Shown here piece by piece: positions 53,421 through 60,816 of a stretch of DNA of 64,000 bases (position 1 is the stretch's first letter; each line of letters begins with the position of its first letter). Origin of the DNA: Planctomycetota bacterium (GTDB lineage: Bacteria > Planctomycetota > Planctomycetia > Pirellulales > Pirellulaceae); NCBI GenBank assembly GCA_963204915.1, contig CAUJHS010000031.1:248001-312000 (forward strand), written 5' to 3'. Below the pieces are notes generated by a model. The model saw only the letters and a program-made list of their open reading frames with translations, made no database searches and was not told the origin of the DNA. The position numbers and the translations under genes were made by a program.

Positions 53421-56017
53421 CGCTCTCCTTCCAGGATGGCCTCATCTCGGCCGCGCTTGGTGAGAAATTGCGGACTAGTGATAATTGTTTCGATCAAACT
53501 GCTGAACTGATATTGGTTGGGCGCAAGCTTGTGGCGCATTTCGTCGATGGCGTTATCGTCCGACGGCGCCAACGTCCGGCCAAGTGCGTAAGATAACAGT
53601 TTTCGGCAGAGATTGTCTACGAATTCTTCCTGCCGATGTTGCTGCAAATAGCCGCGCAATCCGTCGAGGCCTGCGCCTTCGCCGCCACTTGGAAATTCGG
53701 CGTGATTGTCAATCGGTCGCCCGCCCAGATCGACCTCGCGTCGTTCGCCGACTGGCCCGAAGCCTTCAAACGCCAGACCAATCGAATCGAAACGGCGATG
53801 GCACGTTGCACAACTCTCCTGTTCGCGATGTTGGGCTAATGCTTCACGCAAAGTCAATTCGCCGAGCTTAGCCTCATCGGCGGGAAGTTCGGGAACGTTG
53901 GGCGGCGGTGGAGGGATATACTCGCCCAACAATCGCCGCACCACCCAGTAGCCGCGCTTGACCGGACTGGTGCGCAACCCCGGCGAGTTTTGCGTCAGAA
54001 ACACCGCCATGGGCAACAACCCGCCGCGACCATATGGCGTGGCGTCGTCGATGCGCCTCCATTGATCATCGTCAAGCGACACGTCCGTCATGCCGTAATG
54101 TGCTGCCAAGGCGCCATTCACGAAGGTATGGCGACCTGCAAACAATTCCAGCACCGAGGATTCGTTTTGAACCACATCGAGAAAAAATCGAATCGGCTCT
54201 TCGAACATCGCCTGACGGAGTTCATTTGTGAAGCGCGGGAACCGTTCGCGATCGACGCTATTGTGGCTTTCAAACCGGCGAAAATCGAGCCAGTTTCCGG
54301 CGAACTCCGTGGCCAATCCGCGAATGCGCTCATCCTGCAGCATGCGCCGCGCTTCGGCCTTGAGAATCTCCGGCTGGTGCAGCGTTCCGTCGGCAGCGCG
54401 GGCCAGAAGCTGCTCATCGGGCATGGAAGACCATAGGAAATAACTGAGCCGGCTCGCCAACTCGTGATCGGTCAATGGACGTTGGCCTTCGCTTGAAGCG
54501 ACCAAGTCCATCCGGTACGAGAAATGCGGCGACAGCAACACGGCCGCTACGGCGTCTTGCATGGCTTCTTCATGGCTCAATTTCTCCTCACGCAACGAGC
54601 GATAAAACGCGAGCAGTCCTTCCCGCTCCGAGGGTTCCAAAGGCCGGCGATAGGCGCGTTGCGCGAACTCGAGCAACGTTTGCAAATGGCTCGGCTCGGC
54701 CCCACGGCGGGCGTTCTCCACCCAGCGGATTTGCAGGTTAATCGTTTTGAAGTAATCCTGAATCGCCTCGACTGACGCGCCTTCCGCGCCGCTCGCGATC
54801 GCTTTCTTCAAATAAACGTCCGCCAAGCGTTGGATCATCGATTCCGACGTAACGTTTTTGTCCTCCGACCGGGCAAAGTCGAACTCAGGATCGCGCATAT
54901 AACGCGAGTCGGTACGTTCGAACCACAAAAAACCGGTGTACTGTCGCATGGGCGCCGCCGTCACAAAATTCAATTCGGCCCATAAGGCGTTCAGTTCAAC
55001 TTGTTGTTGTTTGTCAAGAATTAAGTGGTACAACGGCGAGTCATCACGGTAATAGCCCATCATGCTATGAAAACCCGCACTCAATAGACGGCCTTTCTCT
55101 TGTTCATCTTTCGATTTGCCGACGTAATCGCGCCCTCGCTCCGAGATGTAAAACGCGTCGGGAAAGATCGAACAGAATTTTTCCAGCGAAGCTTCAAAAC
55201 GCACACGCTCCGCTTCATCGGCCGGAAGCAACAAGTCGGCGTCTTGGCCGCTTGTACTCAGAGCGTCGCGGCGAAACGTGCGCCTTCCGGCCGCATATTG
55301 ATCGTTTTTCCAAAGCACAAACGGCTGCGACCCTTTGTGAATGCCGCGCACATCCAGGTCTTTCGGCTGCGGCTCAAGTTTGCGGCGCACACCCACAATG
55401 TAACTTCGCAAGGCTTCGCACTCGCGAACGATTAAATCGGGTTTTGCCGCATCGGGCGTCGGCAGGGCGCGCCACATTGACCGAAGTTTGGCCAGCGGGC
55501 CAAGTTCTTCACTTGCGTCGGTAAGCGCGCTCCATACGGTGTGCAAATACTTCGCGCTAATACGGTCCTTCGCGGCGATGTCGTCTAATGTTGCTTCAGC
55601 AAGGCCCAAAGCTTGCCGCTGCTGGAATTTCCAGGCCGCATGAAAGTAGTCGGCCAAATCGGTCGGCTGGCGTTGATAAAACTCGATGATCCGCTTCACG
55701 CAGTATTTATCTCGGTCCGTATCGGTGATGACCGGATGCGGCGCGAAGGCAAAGCCTTGCGGTTTCAGGACGAGATGTTCCGCCACACGACGTGCAGCTT
55801 CCAAGTGTTTTTTGATGAGCGCCGGCGACATGGCCAACGACTCGCCCGTGTTGTCAAAACCCGCTTCATTCGCCGGATCGACCGGAAACTCGCGGGCTGG
55901 TTGGATGTCAACGCCAGTCAAGTCGCGAATCGTGTAGTTGTACTCGGCATTGCTCAGGCGGCGAGCCATTACCATGCCAGGGTCGCTTGCGTTGCGGTTG
56001 GCCTCAAACCGCCGCAC
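53417..56017 (-). CDS. DUF1587-DUF1592-type planctomycete protein, downstream part of an interrupted gene
   Basis: 866 residues from a GTG at 56017. Domains in order: DUF1587 (GMVMARRLSNAEYNYTIRDLTGVD, about 14-80), DUF1595, DUF1592 (EGLLAFYRSLREEKLSHEEAM ... LASRLSYFLWSSMPDEQLL, about 470-600), DUF1588 (SPGLRTSPVKRGYWVVRRLLG), DUF1585 (YLQQHRQEEFVDNLCRKLLSYALGRTL, near the C-terminus) and a second CATCH haem-like motif. The N-terminal haem domain expected in front is encoded upstream in the same frame (56027-56356) beyond a TAG. If translation restarts here the product has no signal peptide, so it would probably not be exported. Confidence 0.85.
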   Translation of the reverse strand: MRRFEANRNASDPGMVMARRLSNAEYNYTIRDLTGVDIQPAREFPVDPANEAGFDNTGESLAMSPALIKKHLEAARRVAEHLVLKPQGFAFAPHPVITDTDRDKYCVKRIIEFYQRQPTDLADYFHAAWKFQQRQALGLAEATLDDIAAKDRISAKYLHTVWSALTDASEELGPLAKLRSMWRALPTPDAAKPDLIVRECEALRSYIVGVRRKLEPQPKDLDVRGIHKGSQPFVLWKNDQYAAGRRTFRRDALSTSGQDADLLLPADEAERVRFEASLEKFCSIFPDAFYISERGRDYVGKSKDEQEKGRLLSAGFHSMMGYYRDDSPLYHLILDKQQQVELNALWAELNFVTAAPMRQYTGFLWFERTDSRYMRDPEFDFARSEDKNVTSESMIQRLADVYLKKAIASGAEGASVEAIQDYFKTINLQIRWVENARRGAEPSHLQTLLEFAQRAYRRPLEPSEREGLLAFYRSLREEKLSHEEAMQDAVAAVLLSPHFSYRMDLVASSEGQRPLTDHELASRLSYFLWSSMPDEQLLARAADGTLHQPEILKAEARRMLQDERIRGLATEFAGNWLDFRRFESHNSVDRERFPRFTNELRQAMFEEPIRFFLDVVQNESSVLELFAGRHTFVNGALAAHYGMTDVSLDDDQWRRIDDATPYGRGGLLPMAVFLTQNSPGLRTSPVKRGYWVVRRLLGEYIPPPPPNVPELPADEAKLGELTLREALAQHREQESCATCHRRFDSIGLAFEGFGPVGERREVDLGGRPIDNHAEFPSGGEGAGLDGLRGYLQQHRQEEFVDNLCRKLLSYALGRTLAPSDDNAIDEMRHKLAPNQYQFSSLIETIITSPQFLTKRGRDEAILEGER

Positions 56018-56026
56018 GTTGCGAAT

Positions 56027-56356
56027 CTAATCCGTTACCGCTTCGACCGCCGATTTCGAAGGCTGCGCCTCGGCGTCCGCCGGGGGCATCTCGCCGGCCA
56101 GAAGGCGGTCCAACACGATGTCCCAGGTTGGATAATCCTGTGCAACGTGAGCGAGCGAGTTGTATTTGGTTAGGTCAAACTCGGCTTCCGGTTTTTCGCT
56201 TCCATGACAAGCGTGGCAATACGTTTTGAGGAACGGCGCGACCTGTTCAGAAAATTGGCGACTCAGTTCCGCTTCACTCGGCTCGGCCCGCGCGGGGCAC
56301 GCAGCGCCAACGACCAAGGCGCAAGCGATGACAAAACACAATCGAAACAACACCAT
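56027..56356 (-). CDS. PSCyt1 haem domain, upstream part of the interrupted DUF1592 gene
   Basis: 109 residues from the ATG at 56356 to TAG. Signal peptide (about 1-24, ...ARA-EP), the haem motif C47-H-A-C50-H51, then the family pattern FDLTKYNSLAHV and WDIVLDRLLAGEMPPADAEAQP, which normally continues without a break into DUF1587. It ends ...VEAVTD followed by TAG; the next in-frame codons read IRNVRRFEANRNASDPG. The peptide alone could be a small exported cytochrome, but its normal role is as the N-terminal module. Confidence 0.75.
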   Translation of the reverse strand: MVLFRLCFVIACALVVGAACPARAEPSEAELSRQFSEQVAPFLKTYCHACHGSEKPEAEFDLTKYNSLAHVAQDYPTWDIVLDRLLAGEMPPADAEAQPSKSAVEAVTD

Positions 56357-56913
56357 GATCTCGCGAGGTAGGGTTATGCGGAGAGGGGAGCGCAATCGGG
56401 ATCACAAACCCTGATCTTATCACGACTTGGCGAACACGTGGTAGGAAAGCGCTTCGGCGCCGCATCGGCCCTTCGGCACGGGGCGCCAGAAGGGTACACA
56501 ATTGGGGCAAACCGTTCCTGTTTGCGGAGAGGTAGGAATGGAAAGTGAGATGACGGAGGGAAGAGCAGCGAGGGCGGGAAAATGACGAACACAACGAAAA
56601 ACGAGATGTTTTTCAGATGAATCCCTTTGTGATGCAGGGATTTCACCAACTCTTTTATTGTACACATGTACAGTTAAAAATCAAGAGAGCGAGCCGATTT
56701 TTCTTTGGGCTCTGATAGTTTACGTCGACTTGTCGTTTTGTTCTCGTGACGTAAGTGTGGTTGTGATCGTCGTTTGGGACGATTGCGTTTCGTGGCCCCG
56801 CGGCGTAAGTTTTTTCTCAGCCGGCGCGCCGCCGCGCCAGGATTGACCTGCCGCGCTGGGTCGATATGCTCGTTCAGAGTCGTCCTCACACCTCTCGTCT
56901 GGGAGATTGGCTG
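56357..56913. other. Divergent intergenic region with several dyads
   Basis: 557 nt between the DUF1592 gene (-) and the oxidoreductase (+), AT-richer than its surroundings. Three inverted repeats: AATCCCT / AGGGATT (56620-56642, 9-nt loop), TGTACA-CA-TGTACA (56659-56672), and TTACGTC / GACGTAA (56720-56754, 21-nt loop). No convincing gene; short frames here lack domains and Shine-Dalgarno sequences. Confidence 0.5.
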
Positions 56914-58200
56914 ATGTTCCGCACTAACCGCCGCCGTTTTCTTCAGCAATCGGCTCTCCTGAGTTTGAGTCTGACCGCGGGATCAGGAAGCCGCGCTTAC
57001 GCCGCCAACGAAAAGATCAGCGTGGCGTGCATTGGCGTGCGCGGCCGAGGAAACTCGGTGATGCACAGCTTTGCGGCAGAGCCGGATTGCGAAATCACTC
57101 ACATTTGCGATGTCCGAGAGGCGGTGCGCGCGCAGCGTGGTGAGGAAATTAAAAACAAAACCGGACGGATGCCCAAACTTGCGAATGATTACCGGGAACT
57201 GCTTGATGATCCTTCGATTGACGCCTTCATGGTCGCCACGCCCGATCATTGGCACGCGCTGTTGACCATCGACGCATGCCTAGCGAACAAAGACGTGTAC
57301 GTGGAAAAGCCGGCCAGCCACAACATTCTTGAAGGAAAGACCGCCGTCGCTGCGGCTCGCCAACAGAAGCGCATCGTGCAAATGGGCACGCAAATCCGCA
57401 GCGCTGCATTTCTACACGAAGCCGCACAATATGTACAAAGCGGCGCCTTGGGCCAAGTGATTTACGGCAAAGCTTGGGAAACGGCGCGCAACGGCGCCGT
57501 CCATTTGGAGTCCGACAGCGCGCCTCCTGCGGGACTCGACTATGAACTTTGGCAAGGCCCCGCGCCGCAGCGCGCTTATAACAAAACGATCGTGGAAGGG
57601 GCCTGGCGGTGGCTGTTCGATTACGGCACGGGCGATCTCGGGAACGACGGTGTTCACCGTATCGACTATTGCCGCTACGTCATGGGCCTGCACGAGATGC
57701 CGCAAGCCATTTCCTGCTCGGGCGGCAAGTTCTTCTTTCAAGACGATCAGCAATGGCCGGACACCATGCTTGTCAACTACGACTACCCCGGCAAAGTGCT
57801 GCAATACGAAATGCGATTATGGTCAAAACCCAGTTTACATGGCGCCGGCGAAGGCGCCGTCATCTACGGCGAGAATGGTTGGCTGCTGTTGACGAACAAT
57901 TCCTGGAAAGCGTTCGATGCGGACGACAAGCTCGTTAAGGAAGGACGCAGCGACTCCGGCCAACAAGCCCATATCCGCAACTTTCTGGACGCGGTGCGAA
58001 GCCGCAAACGGGAATCGCTCAACCAGGAAATCTATTCTGGCCATGTCAGCACGGTCATGTGCCACGCTGGAAATATCGCCTGGCGAACCGGCAAGAAGTT
58101 GCGGTTCGACGCGACGACCGAAACGTTTGACGACGCCGAAGCGAATCAGCACCTTGGCCGCGAACACCGCAAGGGGTTTGAGTTGCCAAAGATCGGTTAG
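56914..58200 (+). CDS. Gfo/Idh/MocA-family exported oxidoreductase
   Basis: 428 residues from the ATG at 56914 (GGGAG 8 nt upstream), 16 codons inside a longer frame. Tat leader NRRRFLQQSA. Rossmann domain: ISVACIGVRGRGNSVMHSF with the G-x-G-x-x-G pattern, then HICDVRE and VATPDHWHA, and the family signature VYVEKPASHN. C-terminal domain includes GDLGNDGVHRIDYCRYVMGL, carrying the usual G-x-x-x-D-x-x-H catalytic layout. These Tat-exported NAD(P)-dependent enzymes are numerous in planctomycetes and are thought to act on sugars or cyclitols. It is a monocistronic-looking gene; substrate unknown. Confidence 0.9.
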   Translation: MFRTNRRRFLQQSALLSLSLTAGSGSRAYAANEKISVACIGVRGRGNSVMHSFAAEPDCEITHICDVREAVRAQRGEEIKNKTGRMPKLANDYRELLDDPSIDAFMVATPDHWHALLTIDACLANKDVYVEKPASHNILEGKTAVAAARQQKRIVQMGTQIRSAAFLHEAAQYVQSGALGQVIYGKAWETARNGAVHLESDSAPPAGLDYELWQGPAPQRAYNKTIVEGAWRWLFDYGTGDLGNDGVHRIDYCRYVMGLHEMPQAISCSGGKFFFQDDQQWPDTMLVNYDYPGKVLQYEMRLWSKPSLHGAGEGAVIYGENGWLLLTNNSWKAFDADDKLVKEGRSDSGQQAHIRNFLDAVRSRKRESLNQEIYSGHVSTVMCHAGNIAWRTGKKLRFDATTETFDDAEANQHLGREHRKGFELPKIG

Positions 58201-58396
58201 CTAAAATGCGTGGCCGTAAGGCGGAAAAGAGCCGCTTCGAGGCCCCGCGTCCGCCGACGCTCTTCCGAAATGGCGTCGATGTTACCGCGACAATTGATAT
58301 CCGTCTGCGTCTGGCGTAGGGTGGCGCCAGGTGAGTTGCTTCGTTTCCCCGCATCGTTGGAGACGCCGCGGAGAAAGTTTTAACCCAGTCGCCCAT

Positions 58397-60805
58397 ATGA
58401 ATATCGTTGCCCGCAGTCGGTGGTCGTTGGTATGGCAGGTTACATGGGCGCTGGTCACCTTGACCGTTTCACCGCTGGATCCCATGCGTGGCTTTGCCCA
58501 AGAATCGGCCACCGTTGAACCCGTTACGAAAGACGCAATCGCTCCGGCCGCAGGTTACGAGGAGGTCGTCGAGCGTTTGCGGAAAGCGATTCGTCGCGAA
58601 ATTTCCGACAAATCGCTCCCGGCGTTTTCGATCGCACTTACCGAGGGCGACCGGACCGTCTGGGCCGAAGGTTTCGGTTACGTGGATCCGGAACGCAAAC
58701 GACCTGCTACGGCCAAGACGGTCTACCGGGTCGGCTCGGTATCTAAACTGTTTACCGATCTTGCCGTGATGCAATTGGTCGAACGCGGAGAACTGGCGCT
58801 CGACGCTCCGGTCAACGACTACCTGCCGAACTTCACACCCAAAAATCCATTTGGTACGCCCATCACTTTGCGGCAATTGATGTCGCACCAATCGGGTCTC
58901 GTGCGTGAGTCGCCTGTAGGGAATTATTTCGACGCCACGGAGCCTTCTTTGGAAGCGACCGTGGCCAGTTTGAACGATACTTCGCTCGTTTATGCCCCTA
59001 ACACGAAAACGAAGTACTCGAATGGTGGCATCGCCGTGGTGGGCAGCGTGTTGGAGCACAAGTCCGGCGCGCCGTTCAACCAAATAATGCAGGAAAAGAT
59101 CTTTCGGCCGATCGGTTTGCGTCAGAGCAGTTTCGAGCGTACGCCCGACGTGGAGCGCGAAAGCGCCATCGGTTGGATGTGGACCTACGACGGCCGAAGG
59201 TTTGAAGCTCCCGACTTCGGCTTAGGTACGGCCCCCGCAGGAAACCTTTACTCCAGCGTTCTCGATTTATCGAAATTCGCACAAGCCGTCTTGAACGAAG
59301 GTCGGGGCGAACACGGCGTGTTGCTTCAACCGGGAACGCTCCGCCAAATGATCCTGCCGCAACGTACGGACGCAGGCGAACCGAATCCTTTCGCCATTGG
59401 CTTCCGTGTGTCGGACTTCGACGGCCATACGAAAATTGGGCACGGAGGCGCCGTCTACGGGTTTAGCACGCAACTGGAGCTTTTGCCGCAACGCAAATTG
59501 GGCGTGGCGGCCGTTGCGTCGCTCGATTGCAGTAATGGCGTGGTGCAACGCCTGGCGGAGTACGCCTTGCGACTGTTGCTTTCCCGGCAAGACGGCCGAA
59601 CGCTTCCCGATTGGGAGGCTTCCGATCCGATTCCTCCGGAGCGAGCCGCACAACTTGTAGGACATTACCGTTCGGAAGAGGGTTGGATCGATGTCATCGT
59701 CCGTGGCGAACGGCTGTTTCTGCGTCATGGCGACACCCGCCGCGAAATCCGCGCCGCTGGAGACGGCTTCATCGTTGACGACGTTTTAGACTACGGTCCC
59801 AAGATTTCCCGGGTCAACGCCGACACGCTCGCGATCGGCAAGACGCATTACACCCGGGTTACCGAAAGTGTGCCGGAAGATTTGCCCGCCCGCTGGAAAG
59901 GGCTGATCGGCGAATATGGCTGGGATCACAACACGCTCTACATTCTCGAAGATCGGGGACAATTGTTCGCCTTAATCGAATGGTTTTATTACTACCCGCT
60001 CAAAGAGTTAAGCGAGAACGAATTCGCTTTCCCGGATTCAGGACTGTATCACGGCGAGAAGCTGATCTTTCGCCGCAACGCGCAGGACGACGCCCAAGAA
60101 GTGATTGCCGCAAGTGTTACCTTTCCGCGCAGGGAAATTGGCGTCACCAAGGGAGAAACTTTTCGCATCACGCCGATTAAGCCGATCGATGAACTCCGGG
60201 CCGCCGCGCTTCAAGCCAAACCGCCGCAGGAGTCAGGCGAATTTCGCGAGGCTGAGTTGGTCGAAGTGACGAAGCTTGATCCCACAATCCGGCTCGATAT
60301 TCGCTATGCGAGCGCGAACAATTTCACCGGTTCGGTGTTCTATAAAGAACCGCGCGCTTTCCTGCAACGTCCTGCCGCGGAAGCCGTGGTGCGCGCGCAT
60401 CGGCGGCTCAAGGAACACGGTTTAGGGCTCTTGATTCATGATGCGTATCGGCCCTGGCATGTGACGAAGATGTTCTGGGACGCCACGCCCTCGGAACTAA
60501 AACACTTCGTCGCCAATCCTGCCAATGGTTCGCGCCACAACCGCGGTTGCGCCGTTGATTTGACCCTGTGTGATCTGGAGACGGGCGAGCCGATTACCAT
60601 GGTCGCTGGCTACGACGAGTTTTCGCCGCGGTCGTATCCTGATTATCCCGGCGGCACATCGCGGCAGCGGTACTATCGCGAATTGCTTCGCCAGACTATG
60701 GAGGCTGAAGGCTTCACCATTTACGAATTCGAATGGTGGCACTTCGACCACCCGGACTGGAAGAAGTACCGCATCGGCAACCGGACCTTTTCTGAACTCC
60801 CGTGA
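58397..60805 (+). CDS. Serine beta-lactamase-fold hydrolase fused to VanX-type D-Ala-D-Ala dipeptidase
   Basis: 802 residues from the ATG at 58397, which opens a signal peptide (ending near FA-QE); a GTG 22 codons earlier is less likely. Domain 1 (about 50-410) is a class C beta-lactamase/penicillin-binding fold: S114-V-S-K117, Y207-S-N209 and H349-G-G351 in place of KTG. A beta-rich linker domain (about 415-600) resembles regions that follow such enzymes. Domain 2 (about 615-802) is peptidase M15D/VanX: RLDIRYASANNFTG, then S-R-H714-N-R-G-C-A-V-D721 and E779-W-W-H782, supplying the zinc ligands His714, Asp721, His782 and catalytic Glu779. VanX cleaves D-Ala-D-Ala. Both halves act on D-Ala-containing peptides, so the exported fusion may process cell-wall-derived peptides (inference). 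Confidence 0.9.
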   Translation: MNIVARSRWSLVWQVTWALVTLTVSPLDPMRGFAQESATVEPVTKDAIAPAAGYEEVVERLRKAIRREISDKSLPAFSIALTEGDRTVWAEGFGYVDPERKRPATAKTVYRVGSVSKLFTDLAVMQLVERGELALDAPVNDYLPNFTPKNPFGTPITLRQLMSHQSGLVRESPVGNYFDATEPSLEATVASLNDTSLVYAPNTKTKYSNGGIAVVGSVLEHKSGAPFNQIMQEKIFRPIGLRQSSFERTPDVERESAIGWMWTYDGRRFEAPDFGLGTAPAGNLYSSVLDLSKFAQAVLNEGRGEHGVLLQPGTLRQMILPQRTDAGEPNPFAIGFRVSDFDGHTKIGHGGAVYGFSTQLELLPQRKLGVAAVASLDCSNGVVQRLAEYALRLLLSRQDGRTLPDWEASDPIPPERAAQLVGHYRSEEGWIDVIVRGERLFLRHGDTRREIRAAGDGFIVDDVLDYGPKISRVNADTLAIGKTHYTRVTESVPEDLPARWKGLIGEYGWDHNTLYILEDRGQLFALIEWFYYYPLKELSENEFAFPDSGLYHGEKLIFRRNAQDDAQEVIAASVTFPRREIGVTKGETFRITPIKPIDELRAAALQAKPPQESGEFREAELVEVTKLDPTIRLDIRYASANNFTGSVFYKEPRAFLQRPAAEAVVRAHRRLKEHGLGLLIHDAYRPWHVTKMFWDATPSELKHFVANPANGSRHNRGCAVDLTLCDLETGEPITMVAGYDEFSPRSYPDYPGGTSRQRYYRELLRQTMEAEGFTIYEFEWWHFDHPDWKKYRIGNRTFSELP

Positions 60806-60816
60806 GCGGGAACCCT

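Larger units (their letters stand above)
53417..56356 (-). pseudogene. PSCyt1-DUF1587/1595/1592/1588/1585 gene with in-frame stop
   Basis: Both pieces lie in one frame separated only by the TAG at 56029-56027, giving 979 codon positions, which suits the family. In relatives I recall a conserved Trp in the phrase V-D-W-I between the haem domain and DUF1587; TGG to TAG is a single change at 56028. It may be a real nonsense mutation, a base-calling error, or a tolerated stop. No other frame disruption is seen across the 2.9 kb. Confidence 0.65.

Noticed and set aside
56659-56674. LexA box from TTGTACACATGTACAG
   Set aside because: First base differs from CTGT-N8-ACAG, LexA sites vary between phyla, and flanking genes are not SOS genes; kept only as an unassigned dyad.
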